From contig CAVYWD010000002.1 of assembly GCA_963772225.1 (NCBI GenBank), positions 1,240,001 through 1,304,000 on the forward strand: a stretch of DNA of 64,000 nt, in the 5' to 3' direction. This stretch comes from CAVYWD01 sp963772225 (GTDB lineage: Bacteria > Myxococcota > Myxococcia > Myxococcales > UBA5297). Shown here one piece after another: positions 17,132-26,909 of the stretch (positions within the stretch are counted from its first letter, which is position 1; every line of letters starts with the position of its first letter). Below the pieces are notes generated by a model. The model had not been told where the DNA came from, did no database searches, and saw only the letters and a list, made by a program, of their open reading frames with translations. A program made the position numbers and the translations under genes.

Positions 17132-18968
17132 ATGCGTCTTTGGATGCTGACGGGATTATTGGCGAGCGGTTGCGCCGCCCACTTCCCCATGCCCATGACG
17201 GCCACCGACCTGGCCCGATATCGCTCGGGGCCGGCCCTGGTCGCCTACCTCGGCCAACCGGATGCGAGCCCCACGGTCTGCGACCTGCGCGCGCGCAGCC
17301 CGCACCTGCCCGCGGTGACGGACGAGGTCCGCGCGTCGCTCTTCGAAGGGCTGGTGCGGGGCCAGGTCGGCCCCGCTCTGTGGCGCCGCTGCGTCGACGC
17401 CCTGGTCAAAGGCCTTCCGCGCTCCGAAGCTCCGGCCGTGTTCGACGAGCTGGCCCGCGCCTACCGGAAGCTCCTCACCGACTCCGACCTCGAAGAGAAT
17501 CCCTCCCTCTCCGAGCGCCTCGCGGCGCTCCACCGGTTCTATCTGGAGCGCCCGACCGGCCTCGACGCGGACCCTGAGGTGATCGCGCCCCTGTTCGAGG
17601 AGCTTCGCTCAGCTCTCGCCAAGGGCAAGCTCGGCGCGGTCGCCGCGCGCTTCGGCCAAGAGCTCGTCGCGACCCTCGACGTCGAGCGCGGAGAGTGGCA
17701 GGGGCACGCGGTGGACGCGGCGCTGATGGACGCGCTCGCCGCGAGCGGCAACGAGATGACGCTCACCCGCTTCGCCGAGCGCCTGCCCTCCCCCGAGCTG
17801 CGGGAGGCGGCGCGCCGGCGCATCGTCCGCGTGCACATCGCGCTCTCGGCTTTTCAGGAGGTGCGCGACGACGCCTCCGCCGTCGAGGAGGCCGTGGCGC
17901 GCCAGGGCCACAATCGCGTGTCGCTCGACGAGCACCCGCTCGTGAAGGCCTCCTTCGACGCGCGCGAGACACCGCCTCGAGGCGTCCTCGTCCGCCAGCG
18001 CGTCTGGGATCGAACCGCGACGTTGCTGGGCTACGCCGAGGGCCGGCCCGACCTCTCCGTCCTCCCGGAGCTCTCGTTTCGCCATGCCCTGTGGGCTCAG
18101 GTGCAGTCGATTCTCGCGGCCCATCACGCTGTGTGGACACAAAGGTGACCTGGACCCCAGCCCGTGCCTCGCCGCCGCGGACGTGTCCATCGACAACCCG
18201 CTCGCGTACCTCGACAAAGGGGGCGCGTTCCATTTCAAGGACAACGTCGCCGTGGGCGATGTCCTGACCTTGGCCCGAAGCGACACTTTCCTGCTCCCCG
18301 TGCGGATCGGCGACCGCTCGGCGCTCTCCCTTCAATGGGGTCTCACCTTTCAGCGACCCGAGGACCTGATCTTCTCCGGGAAGGGTCCGGGCGCCGACGG
18401 GCCGAGCCTGGAGGTTCGCGTCGAGCGACCGAGCCCGACCCGCTTCGCGTTGACGGCGAGCGCGCCGGATGGCGCGTACACGGCCGTCGTCGAGGCTCCG
18501 GACCTCCTCGCCTTCCACGCCGGCAGCCGCGGGGCGATGGGCGAGGCGGGATCGACCGGCTCGACTGGATCCAGCGGCGCGAACGGCTCGGAGTGTAGCG
18601 ACGGTGGAAGCGGCGGCGATGGAGGCCCGGGTGGAGACGGCGGCCCGGGTGGCAACGGCGGAGAGGTCTACGCCGAGGTCGTGTGCGGCGGCGCGCCGTG
18701 CGCCGACACCGCGGCGCTCCTCCAACAGGTGATCTTCAGCGCCGGCGGTCCGGGGGGGCCGGGTGGCGCCGGCGGGTCAGGCGGCAGCGGCGGGTCCGGC
18801 GGGTCGGGCCGCGCCGCCTCCAGCCACACCGACTCCAATGGCAACACCGTCACAGATGACCCCGGATGCAGCCCGGGCTCCAGCGGAAGGTCCGGCATGC
18901 GCGGGTCCTCCGGCTCCGACGGACCCGTAGGACGCCCCGGGCGAGTCCTCTTCAGAATCGTCCCCTGA
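17132..18968 (+). pseudogene. Collagen-like Gly-rich lipoprotein, split by a frameshift near 18130
   Basis: Two overlapping readings in different frames look like one gene. The first (17132-18148, 338 residues) begins MRLWMLTGLLASGC, a lipoprotein signal, followed by an all-helical region with no known family. The second (18084-18968) has no signal or ribosome binding site. From DLDPSPCLAAADVSIDNPL on it reads as a beta-rich domain and then collagen-like Gly-X-Y tracts (GPGGDGG, GGSGGSGG types), ending near VLFRIVP. A single-base shift around 18120-18150 would join them into a protein of about 610 residues. Causes could be sequencing error, true inactivation or slippage. I can assign no function beyond a surface-anchored stalk-like protein. 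Confidence 0.65.
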
Positions 18969-19104
18969 GGTTTTTCCAGCGGCGACGGTGAGGCCTCATC
19001 ACAGGGCGAGGCCCCTTCGCCGCCGACGGCCGCCCGCCTGAACTTCGACGATCGGTCGCCCGCTCGCTTGACGGCAGGAAGACCATCCGGTACTCCCGCT
19101 TTCC

Positions 19105-19809
19105 GTGAAGCGCGCACCGCTCATCGCCCTGGAAGGCATCGACGGGACCGGCAAGGGGACGCAGGCCCGGCTCCTCGCGGCGGCGCTGCGCGAGCAGGGC
19201 GTCGCGGTCGAGCTCTTCTCCTTCCCCGCCTACGCCGCCACTCTCGCCGGCGGCCTGGTCGCCGCGTACCTGAACGGTGAGCTCGGCGAGCCGGCCGCCA
19301 TCGACAGCCGGCTGACCGCGGTGCTGTTCGCCCTGGACCGCTTCGAGCTCAAGGGCGCCCTCGAGCGCGCCCTCGACTCCGGCGCCGTGGCGCTGTGCGA
19401 CCGCTATGTGGGCTCGAATCTGGCGCATCAGGTGGCGCGGGCGCCCGCGGGCGCCAAGCCGGCGCTGCGCGCGCTCATCGAGCGGCTTGAGCACGAGATC
19501 TTCGGGCTGCCGCGCCCGTCGCTGGTCCTCTACCTGGACATGCCCGACGCCCTCGCGCAGGAGCGGGTGCTGAAGAAGGCGCCGCGCGGCTATACGAAGA
19601 AGCAGCTCGACGCGCACGAGTCCGACCGGGCCCACCTCAAAGCCGCCCTCGCCGAATACCGGCGGCAGGCGCGCTCGAAGCCGGCGTGGGCGCTCATTCG
19701 CACGGTTGGGCCGCGCAAAGAGGAGCGCTCGCGCGAGGCCATCCACGAGGACGTCATGGCCGCGCTCCGCCGCGCGCGCATTCTGCCGCGGGCGAAGCGC
19801 CGAGCGTAG
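19105..19809 (+). CDS. tmk: Thymidylate kinase
   Basis: dTMP kinase of 234 residues in dTTP synthesis. The P-loop is GIDGTGKGTQ at residues 10-19. The substrate motif CDRYVGSNLAHQ (DRY) is present, as is LYLDMPDALAQERV. The LID region RGYTKKQLDAHE carries its Arg before the motif. Start is GTG at 19105, chosen because it begins the P-loop strand (MKRAPLIALEGIDG). The C-terminus is a little longer and more basic than usual. It is convergent with the phosphoesterase gene. Confidence 0.93.
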   Translation: MKRAPLIALEGIDGTGKGTQARLLAAALREQGVAVELFSFPAYAATLAGGLVAAYLNGELGEPAAIDSRLTAVLFALDRFELKGALERALDSGAVALCDRYVGSNLAHQVARAPAGAKPALRALIERLEHEIFGLPRPSLVLYLDMPDALAQERVLKKAPRGYTKKQLDAHESDRAHLKAALAEYRRQARSKPAWALIRTVGPRKEERSREAIHEDVMAALRRARILPRAKRRA

Positions 19810-19861
19810 GCTTTCAAAGGCCGCGCGAGCCCGCGATTGCCTGGCCGGCCTGAGGAGAAAC

Positions 19862-20767
19862 TCAAGGTTTCTCGGCGAAGGCCGGGATGGCGCGCGCCGT
19901 GAGCGCGCCGCTCCCGTCCATGGCCCACGCCTCGGCGCTCTCGAGGCCGCCAGCCCCAAACCGATAGAGGTTGAACCCCGCGACGCGGTCCGGGTCGTCG
20001 TGGGCGAGCGACGCGCTCGTCGCCTGAAACGCCTCCGGCCCGGCGCGAAGCCGCGCGCGCTGCCGCCGATGAAAATGGCCGTAGAGGACCGCGCCGGCCG
20101 CCGCGGGCTGCACCGCCGCGCGAAAGGCGGCGGCGTCCCTCAGCCCTTCCTGATACTGGCGCAGCGCGGTGGGCCGCTCGAACGGCGAGTGATGCAGCAC
20201 CACGACCGGCGTCCGAGCGGTCACCTCCGGGTGCGAGAGCGCGCGCCGGAGCGCGTCGAGCTGCGCCTCGCCCAGCCGGCCCGCTGCGACGAACGGCGCG
20301 CGGGGCACCGCGCTGCAAAGCCCGATGATGGCCACCGGCCCGCGCAACCGCACGAACGGAAAGCGGCCCAGGGGCAGCTCGACGCCGATCTCCGGGAGGT
20401 CGCTCGTGGCGTTCCGCGCGAAGTAGCGCGCGAAGCGGCCGCTGCGCCAGGAGCCGCGGGTGTAGACGTCGTGGTTGCCGGGGACGATGGACACCGACTC
20501 GGCCGGGAAGCCGAGGTGCCGCCGGAGGAAGCTCTCGGCCATCTCGAGCTCGGCCTCGAGGGCCAGGTTCGACAGGTCGCCGCTGATGACCACGTGGTCC
20601 GCGCCCGAGCGCGCCACACCCTCGATGACCGCCTCCAGGAGCTGCCGCTGGTGAGCTCGCCCGCGCCGGAGGACGAAATTGGCGTAGCCCGTCAGCCGCT
20701 TGTTCCAGAGCCGGCCGAGCTCGACCGCGGCGGCGACGTGGAGGTCCGAAAGATGGGCGATGCGCAT
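19862..20767 (-). CDS. Calcineurin-like metallophosphoesterase (CpdA/class III type)
   Basis: Dimetal phosphoesterase of 301 residues. All family blocks are visible: HLSDLHV (residues 5-11), VISGDLSNL, VPGNHDVYTRG, VVLHHSPF and GHFHRRQ. The start at 20767 places the first metal-binding block at the N-terminus, as in CpdA-like enzymes; the open frame extends 33 codons upstream without a good start. No signal peptide, so cytosolic. Substrate could be a cyclic nucleotide or a phosphodiester. The gene stands between tmk and the phosphopantetheinyl transferase without an operon link. Confidence 0.92.
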   Translation of the reverse strand: MRIAHLSDLHVAAAVELGRLWNKRLTGYANFVLRRGRAHQRQLLEAVIEGVARSGADHVVISGDLSNLALEAELEMAESFLRRHLGFPAESVSIVPGNHDVYTRGSWRSGRFARYFARNATSDLPEIGVELPLGRFPFVRLRGPVAIIGLCSAVPRAPFVAAGRLGEAQLDALRRALSHPEVTARTPVVVLHHSPFERPTALRQYQEGLRDAAAFRAAVQPAAAGAVLYGHFHRRQRARLRAGPEAFQATSASLAHDDPDRVAGFNLYRFGAGGLESAEAWAMDGSGALTARAIPAFAEKP

Positions 20768-21072
20768 GATCGTGTTCCGCCGGACCGAGGTCAGGCACCC
20801 TGCTTGGCGCGCGGGCCGCGCTCGTTGCGGCGCTCGCGGCGAAATGCGGGAGGCGTCGGAACGCACATTCTGGTTTTCATGAATTCCCCCGGCCCCCGAA
20901 GAGCGACGCGTTCGGCGAGGTGGAGATTACACGCACACCCTAGGGTTCTGCCACCGAAAGGAGAGGGAGGCCGCTCACGTTCTCGCGAGAGGAAGGCAAA
21001 GGTCGCCATCGGATTGCGTTCTCTTGAAAGGCGGCCGATGAGGGGCGCCCCGCGGGGCGAGGGGCCTCCGGT

Positions 21073-21819
21073 TCAGACTTCCACCGCGCTCACCCGCGGG
21101 ACGACCCGCCACTTCCGCACCGCGAGCTCGAGCGGCCCGGTCCCCAGCTTCACGGCCACCGCCGCCTGATGCCGCTCCGAGGCGCGAAAGGAGGCGAACC
21201 GCCAAGCGCGCGGATCGTCCTGCAGCACCGGGTCGGTGCGGATGCTGGGCGACCCTCCCTCAGCGAGCGCGAAGGCGAACTGCTCCAGTGGGATGCTCAG
21301 CCCCGCGCCGCGGGCCTTGATGTACGCCTCCTTGAGCGTCCACAGCTCGAAGAACCGCGCGCGCCGACACTCGGGCGGCAACGCGAAGAGCGCCTCGACC
21401 TCCGAGGGCGCGAAGAAGCGCTCGGCGATCTCCTCGGTCTGCCCCTCGCGGAGCACGTTCTCCACGTCGGCGCCGACGTCCACGCCGCGCGCGACCGCGC
21501 ACAGGGCGAGGCCGTCGGCGTGCGACAGGTTGAAGCGCAGCCAGGCCCGCGAAGGCCCCGCGATCTCCGGGCGGCCGAACGCGTTGGCGTCGAATCGCCA
21601 CGCCTCGGGCGCGACGGGCGCATAGCGCGAGAGCGCCTCGCGCACCAGCGCGTGGGAAACCAGGAATTGGCGCTGGTGCTTCGGGAAATGGAAGCGCTCT
21701 CGCCGCTCGCGCTCGCCGGCGTCGAGGAGCTTTAGGCAAGCCGCTTCGAGGCCTGAGCCGAGCTCGACGTCGAGCTCTGCCATCCACAGGTGCACTTCGC
21801 CGAGGGGAAGGTCGACCAT
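21073..21819 (-). CDS. 4'-phosphopantetheinyl transferase, Sfp type
   Basis: Enzyme of 248 residues that moves phosphopantetheine from CoA to carrier proteins. The magnesium motif VDVGADVE has Asp118 and Glu120, and the second motif FFELWTLKEAYIKARG supplies Glu164. Length and two-lobed pattern fit the Sfp group, which serves polyketide and non-ribosomal peptide carriers, rather than the short AcpS type. The start at 21819 is chosen because it begins the family's VHLWMAELD strand. It is divergent from the DUF362 gene (135 bp). No polyketide or peptide synthase lies in the window, so its partners are elsewhere. Confidence 0.93.
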   Translation of the reverse strand: MVDLPLGEVHLWMAELDVELGSGLEAACLKLLDAGERERRERFHFPKHQRQFLVSHALVREALSRYAPVAPEAWRFDANAFGRPEIAGPSRAWLRFNLSHADGLALCAVARGVDVGADVENVLREGQTEEIAERFFAPSEVEALFALPPECRRARFFELWTLKEAYIKARGAGLSIPLEQFAFALAEGGSPSIRTDPVLQDDPRAWRFASFRASERHQAAVAVKLGTGPLELAVRKWRVVPRVSAVEV

Positions 21820-21954
21820 CGCGGGGGCGAATCCTCGCACCCCTCCGCGGGGCGCGTCATGTCCTTCGTCGCTTTTGCGCGCGGCCTTCCCCCTTGTTCG
21901 CGTCCCGACCGCCCGTGGGATACTCCAGCCTTCTTCCTTATCAGGAGCGAGCGC

Positions 21955-22863
21955 ATGCGCTTCATCGGCCGGAGGGATTTCCTGGGCGGCTCGGCCGCGG
22001 CAGTCGCGGCGCTCGGCGCCTCCGAGGCGCGGGCCTCCGAAAGCCTGGACCTCGTCGACGTCTCCGGCACCGACCCCAAGGCCATGGTGAAGAAGGCCCT
22101 GGAGGGCCTGGGCGGCATCGGCAAGTTCGTGAAGCAGGGCGACTGCGTCGTTCTCAAGCCCAACGCCGGGTTTGCCAACCCTCCGGCCTGGGCCACCACG
22201 ACGCACCCCGAGGTCGTCGCCGCCGTCGCCGAGGCGTGCCTTGCGGCCAAGGCCAAGCAGGTGGTCATCGTGGAGCACCCACTCGCCAAGGCCGAAAGGT
22301 GCTTCGCCCGCTGCGGCCTGAACGACGCGCTGGCCTCCCTGCCGCAAGTGAAGCTCATGGCCATCCTCGACCCCGAGGACTTCCAGCGGGTCGACGTGAA
22401 GGGCGGCACCGCGCTCAAGCAGGTCGAGGTGGCCAAGGCGGTGCTCTCGGCGGACGTCTTCATCAACCTTCCGCAGGCCAAGCAGCACAACGCGGGCGGC
22501 GTCTCCTTCGGCATGAAGAACCACATGGGCGTCATCTGGGACCGCAAGCCGTTCCATACCTCGTTCGACCTGCACCAGGGCGTTGCCGATTTGGCCCGGG
22601 TCCTCAAGCCGCAGCTCACCCTCCTCGACGCGACCCGCGCGCTGCTCTCCAATGGCCCGGCCGGCCCAGGCGACACGGCCACGCCGGGCCGCATCGTGGC
22701 CGGGCGCAACGTGGTCTCGGTGGACGCCTACGGCCTCACGCTGGCTCGTTTCAACGCCAAGCACATGACGCCCGCCGACGCCAAGCACATCCTCCTCGCC
22801 GGACGAGCGGGGCTGGGCGAAATCGACCTCTCCAAGCTCCGCGTCAAGAAGCTCACCGCCTGA
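21955..22863 (+). CDS. Tat-exported DUF362 family protein
   Basis: A 302-residue protein with a twin-arginine signal (GRRDFLGGSAAAVAALG) at the N-terminus, so it should be folded with a cofactor before export. The mature part is a DUF362 domain: VVLKPNAGFANPPAWATTTHPEVV, ADVFINLPQAKQHNAGGVSFGMKNHMG and VVSVDAYGLTLA are characteristic. AGGAG lies 8 nt before the ATG at 21955. DUF362 members are often linked to Fe-S proteins, but there is no ferredoxin-type CxxCxxCxxxC cluster here. Function is unknown. Confidence 0.87.
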   Translation: MRFIGRRDFLGGSAAAVAALGASEARASESLDLVDVSGTDPKAMVKKALEGLGGIGKFVKQGDCVVLKPNAGFANPPAWATTTHPEVVAAVAEACLAAKAKQVVIVEHPLAKAERCFARCGLNDALASLPQVKLMAILDPEDFQRVDVKGGTALKQVEVAKAVLSADVFINLPQAKQHNAGGVSFGMKNHMGVIWDRKPFHTSFDLHQGVADLARVLKPQLTLLDATRALLSNGPAGPGDTATPGRIVAGRNVVSVDAYGLTLARFNAKHMTPADAKHILLAGRAGLGEIDLSKLRVKKLTA

Positions 22864-22958
22864 CCTCGAGTTGAGCGAGGGCGGACACCGACCATCGACA
22901 TCGAAGGCGCGCTTTCATCGCGAGCGCGCCCGCGACCACCGCCTACGCCCGAGGCCCC

Positions 22959-23290
22959 CTGGTCCGATCCCTCGGCGCGGCGCCCGCTCTGAGAGCCGCT
23001 CGCTCGCTCGCCGCCGCGCTCCCGGCCCTGGCCTTGGCTCTCTGGGTGTCCCCGGCCCTCGCCCGCAACCCGCCGTTCGCCACCGACCCGCGCGAGGGCG
23101 TTTGGATAGGCGCCGGCGAGGTCTTCATCTACCATAGCTCCGACCGGTGGAACGTGTACCCGGCCGGCGCGGCGGTGAACAAGCTCGCCTTCGACGGGCT
23201 CACTCTCGGGATCGCCACCGACGACGGCGCGCTCCGCTTCGACTCCGGCAGCCGCCGGGCGTCGCGCCTCACCATGTCGGACAGGGGCTC
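22959..23290 (+). pseudogene. 5' fragment of an exported beta-propeller protein
   Basis: The reading contains an export-signal-like stretch (RSLAAALPALALALWVSPALA) and then blades typical of propeller proteins: DPREGVWIGAGEVFIYHSS, NKLAFDGLTLGIATDDGALRFD. After about 23290 the similarity stops and the frame runs antisense through the next gene. No ATG or GTG starts the frame (only a CTG at 22959 and a TTG at 23034). The rest of the propeller is missing. I read it as a truncated remnant at the edge of the decayed region. Confidence 0.5.
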
Positions 23291-23365
23291 CCCCACCCCG
23301 TTTCGGGATTCGGCGGGCGCACCGTCAACGCGGGCGAGGGTCCACGGCTGCGCGAGGGACGTCCC

Positions 23366-23629
23366 TCAGGAGAGGCGCTTCATGGCCTCCTGCGCGGTCA
23401 TCACCGGCGTCACCTCGAGCAGCTCTGAATAGTATGGGCGCTGCTTCGCAAACCTCGCCTCGAAGGCGGCCCTGTCTTCGACCTCCCAGAGGCTCACTCC
23501 CACCGTGGGGTCTTCCTCCAGGCAATAGGTCCATTGGACCGGGGAGGGACCGAGCTCGCCGCCGGCGAGCTTCTTCCCGAACTCGGTCAAGGTCTCGAGG
23601 CGCACGCGGGCTTTGACGATGAGCAGCAT
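23366..23629 (-). CDS. Small dimeric alpha-beta barrel-like protein
   Basis: A compact 87-residue protein with a natural start and end: MLLIVKARVRLE, QWTYCLEEDPTVGVSLWEVEDRAAFEARF, PYYSELLEVTPVMTAQEAM. The pattern (beta-alpha-beta with a Trp-Glu-Val-Glu core) fits the ferredoxin-like dimeric fold of small monooxygenase/YciI/DUF3303-type proteins. I see no catalytic signature. It is intact although it lies among gene remnants. Function unknown. Confidence 0.75.
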   Translation of the reverse strand: MLLIVKARVRLETLTEFGKKLAGGELGPSPVQWTYCLEEDPTVGVSLWEVEDRAAFEARFAKQRPYYSELLEVTPVMTAQEAMKRLS

Positions 23630-23737
23630 GGGACTGGCCTTTCTCGCCGGATGGCGACCTGGTTCGTCCCTTGGATACCCGGCAAGCCTGGAGGTGACAG
23701 CTCGGCAATCGGATTTTGCGCGCAGGACTTGCTTCCC

Positions 23738-24067
23738 CTATTCAATCCGCGTCCACTCGCCGTTCGCGAGCCCCTGGCGGAGGCGCTCGACGAGGGTCGG
23801 CGCCTCGGCCGGCGCGCCGAGCGATTTGCAAAGCAGCACCACCCGGCGCATCCGATCGACCTCGCGCTCGATGGCGCCGATATCCGCCGCGCCGCCGGCG
23901 ATTCGCAACCCGAGAAAAGCCCTGGAGGCGCCATCGGCCAGCAGGGGCCCGAGCCGGAGGCACTGGACCTCGCTTCGGCTCCGAGGCCGGCCGGAGCCCA
24001 GTGGGCGCCGAGCCTCGCTCTTCGCGAGCGATGAGAGGGAGCGTTCCGGCGCGAGCGGGGCGTTCAC
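23738..24067 (-). CDS. Hypothetical protein, possibly a gene remnant
   Basis: A 109-residue reading from a GTG at 24067. The last half has protein-like composition (ADIGAIEREVDRMRRVVLLCKSLG, LVERLRQGLANGEW). The first half is Arg/Ser-rich and less convincing. No ribosome binding site and no family recognised. The rest of the 700-bp stretch 23630-24329 holds nothing I can identify. Confidence 0.3.
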   Translation of the reverse strand: MNAPLAPERSLSSLAKSEARRPLGSGRPRSRSEVQCLRLGPLLADGASRAFLGLRIAGGAADIGAIEREVDRMRRVVLLCKSLGAPAEAPTLVERLRQGLANGEWTRIE

Positions 24068-24329
24068 CAGCTCGGTGAGGGCGCCGGTCTGGCCGGCGTC
24101 GGTCTCGGTCAGTCAGGATGGATGGCCGTGAGCGACGTCGCGTGACCCGATTACCGCCGACGCTCTCTCAGAATCCTGCGTCCGGGTTGACTCAGGCGTG
24201 CCAGCCAGCATTGGTTGGAGTGCAGGTCTCGCGGGGCCACTTTGGCTGGCGGTTTGAGGCGGTCACCGGCCTGACGCTGATGACTGGCTCATGGCAGCGA
24301 TAATGCCTCTCACGGTACGCCGCACGGCG

Positions 24330-25289
24330 ATGAACACCGGGTTTCGAAGGTCGACCCTGGCCGCGCTTGGGGCCGCCCTGCTCCTGGGGGCCTGCTTCTT
24401 GGGTGAAGCGACCGCGGAGGACGCCTCAACACCTGTGAGTCACAGTGATGGTTCGTCGAGCGGTGGAGCCGACAGCGGCGCGTCGTTGGGCATCGACGGT
24501 GGCCTCAGCGACGGGTCGTTGGGCATCGACGGAGGCCTCGGCGACGCATCGGCTGGAGTGGACGCGGGCCCGGGAGAAAGAAGCGACGCGAGCACCGCGA
24601 GCCCGGATGCAGGGGCAGATGCGGGTGTCGCACAGTACCTGCCGTGTCCAACCGATGGGAATGCGTGCGAGATCCTGCCCTACGGGGACTCCATCACCCA
24701 GGGATTCCCCTTTGCAGCACAAGGCGGTTATCGCGCCCCGCTCCTGCGCCTTGCCCTGGCTGACAAGAAGAAGATCACCTTCATCGGCCGCCTGTTCGAC
24801 GGCCTAGACCAAGTCGACAATGTCGCCTTTCCCAAGAACCACGAGGGACATTTCGCTATGCCCATCGAGTGGCTCACCGACAACAACAACGTTCCGAACG
24901 ACGTGATCCAACCCGCTCACATCATTCTCCTGCATGCCGGGACCAACAACAGGTCGGACCAGGCTGCTGATGCAGCGAAGAAGCTCGAGCTGCTCATCGA
25001 CAAGATCATCGCGGCCGCTCCGAACGCCCTGCTCCTCGTGTCGACCATTATTCCGTGTGGTGACAACGGCCAAGAGGATGCCTTCGTGAGGGCTTTCGAT
25101 CAACTCATCCCAGCCATCGTGCAGAAACGGGCGGAGGCCGGCAAGCACATACAGCTCGTCGACCAGTACACGAGCTTTGTCCCGGCGACGATGTTCACGC
25201 CTCCCGAGAAGTATCACCCGAACTTGGTTGGCTACGCACACATGGCTGACGTCTGGTACGCGTCTATGAAGTCCGTGCTTTCGCAATAG
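24330..25289 (+). CDS. SGNH/GDSL esterase lipoprotein
   Basis: Secreted carbohydrate-type esterase of 319 residues. MNTGFRRSTLAALGAALLLGAC is a lipoprotein signal. A linker of repeated SLGIDGGL/DAG units spans about residues 25-100. The SGNH catalytic blocks follow: PYGDSITQG with nucleophile Ser121, the Gly in QGGYRAPLL, HAGTNN, and YHPNLVGYAHM with His296. The residue three before the His is Glu rather than the usual Asp. Architecture resembles CE3-type acetyl-xylan esterases. It probably deacetylates plant or microbial polysaccharides outside the cell. It is intact but surrounded by remnants; the start could be a little further upstream. Confidence 0.88.
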   Translation: MNTGFRRSTLAALGAALLLGACFLGEATAEDASTPVSHSDGSSSGGADSGASLGIDGGLSDGSLGIDGGLGDASAGVDAGPGERSDASTASPDAGADAGVAQYLPCPTDGNACEILPYGDSITQGFPFAAQGGYRAPLLRLALADKKKITFIGRLFDGLDQVDNVAFPKNHEGHFAMPIEWLTDNNNVPNDVIQPAHIILLHAGTNNRSDQAADAAKKLELLIDKIIAAAPNALLLVSTIIPCGDNGQEDAFVRAFDQLIPAIVQKRAEAGKHIQLVDQYTSFVPATMFTPPEKYHPNLVGYAHMADVWYASMKSVLSQ

Positions 25290-25314
25290 ATCTCCTGGAG
25301 GACGGGGTAAGGTG

Positions 25315-26230
25315 ATCCATTCGAGCCGTAAAAGGTCCAGCGCCCCGGCCAGCAGGCCCAGCCAGCGCCATCGCCGAAGCGCTCCGCCGCCTAACGCAGA
25401 GAAGAGGAAGAGCCCCCACACCGCCGGCAGAGCGAGGTCCAACGTCCAGATCTCTTCCAGATACCTCCGCCGCCCCGGCTGCCCGAGCGCGTCCAAGAGT
25501 CGAGCCACCGCTCCGGGGGAATACCCGAGCCGCAGGTCCAGCATCGGCTCGCCGGCAGCCATCGCGCGCAGCGAAGGTGCGCTCCACGGGAAGGCGGGCG
25601 CGTTCGCCAGAGCGAGCAGGGCGACGGACGCCGCTGCGAGCCACCTCGTGGCCCGGCGGGGGCGCCGGGTCCGCGCACCCGTGTGCGCGTAGCCCAACGC
25701 GGAGAGCGTCGCGGGGAGCCCTTCGCGAAACGACGGATAGGTGAACTCGAAGCCGGTGGCGAGCAGGTCCGAAGGCCGAGCGTCGAGATCCCGGGACAGC
25801 GTCTCGAGGAGGGTCCGGCCCGCCAGGGCCGAAAAGAGCCAGGACGGGAGCCGCCGCGGCGTCGCGGCTCCCATCCACTCCGCGGCCGCGTCGAAGAGCT
25901 CGCCAAGGCGCGCGCCGCCCGCCGGATCCGCCAGGATGAAGCTCCGGCCCTCCGCCCGCTTCCTTCCGAGCCCGACCACGTGAACGATGGCTTGCGCCGC
26001 GTCCCCCACGTGGATGAGCGGGAGGCGATTGAGCGTCGAGCCGGGCACCGCCATCCGGCCTTTCGCGAGGCGCGGGAAGATGCTCGCCGCGAAGCTCTTC
26101 CCGGGCCCATCGACCGTTCCCAGGTACAGGAAGGAAGCCTCGACACCCGAGGCCTCGACGAGCCGCCTCACAGGGACTCCCACCCGGCCGAAGCCCGCGG
26201 GCGAGCCCCTGAGTGGCGAGGCGCCGTCGA
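25315..26230 (-). pseudogene. Remnant of an NAD-dependent epimerase fused to a membrane domain
   Basis: The minus-strand reading keeps the C-terminal half of an extended SDR/epimerase (VEASFLYLGTVDGPGKSF, LPLIHVGDAAQAIVHVVGLG, RSFILADPAGG, ATGFEFTYPSFREGLPATL). It is followed by three hydrophobic segments around LDLRLGYSPGAVARLLDALG and ALPAVWGLFLFSALGG. The Rossmann N-terminus with GxxGxxG is absent, and after LLAGALDL the 3' end runs into unrelated sequence antisense to the esterase gene. Both ends are therefore truncated. The intact ancestor would be a two-domain membrane-anchored sugar-nucleotide or lipid-modifying protein. Confidence 0.65.
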
Positions 26231-26512
26231 TTCTGGGGCAACCGACCAGAGGTTCGGCTCGAAGCTGAACGCGAATCTCCAGCGTCCCGAGAATCTCTAG
26301 CGCTGGGTTTGGTTCCCCGAACGGCCTCGCGCGGGCGCCGAGGCACGCGAGTGCTCCGACGGCGCCACCCTCCCGACCTTGGGCGGTCGGCCGAAAGGGG
26401 CTCTCATTTGTTCTTGGCGCGTCTCTCGCCCACTCAAGAACCGAGCCCTCGCTTCGGCCGGGGAAAGCGATTTCGCACCGTTCGGCGCAACTTCTCGCGC
26501 GCCGGCGCGAAC

Positions 26513-26866
26513 ATGAATACAGCAACGCCGCAGCCGCGAATCCAAGCCATGGCACCCGAGCCGTCGACAAGGAGCACCACAATGGCCGAGACGAACATCC
26601 CCCCGCGATACGCGCAGAGCAACGAAGCCCTCCAGTTCAAGCTGAGCCCCAGGCAGCGGCAAGAGTTCAGGGACCTGGATTGCCTCGGGCAAGAGGTCGG
26701 CAAGCCGATTCCCTACACCTACGGGAAGGACACCTACCACGACGGTAATGGGGCGGGACAGAAGCGCCAGAAGGAGCCGAGCCTTGATGATTTCGGTGCT
26801 AAATTTGGGCCTTTCAAGTGCCGCCCCACTGGAAAGACTTCCGGCAAGTGCACCGCCGACTTTTGA
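26513..26866 (+). CDS. Small hypothetical protein
   Basis: A 117-residue reading (or 94 residues from an internal ATG at 26582). The C-terminal part is hydrophilic and reads like a real protein (PPRYAQSNEALQFKLSPRQR, GKPIPYTYGKDTYHDGNG, KCRPTGKTSGKC). Base composition is lower in GC than its neighbours, which suggests transfer. No signal peptide, no known family, and only weak ribosome-binding sequence. Confidence 0.45.
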   Translation: MNTATPQPRIQAMAPEPSTRSTTMAETNIPPRYAQSNEALQFKLSPRQRQEFRDLDCLGQEVGKPIPYTYGKDTYHDGNGAGQKRQKEPSLDDFGAKFGPFKCRPTGKTSGKCTADF

Positions 26867-26909
26867 CGACTCGGCGTTGAGCGACCAGCTCGGACGGCGA
26901 AGCTCGTCG

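Noticed and set aside
17132..18968. Programmed frameshift in the collagen-like gene
   Set aside because: No slippery heptamer or downstream stimulatory hairpin stood out near 18120-18150; a plain indel or base error is simpler.
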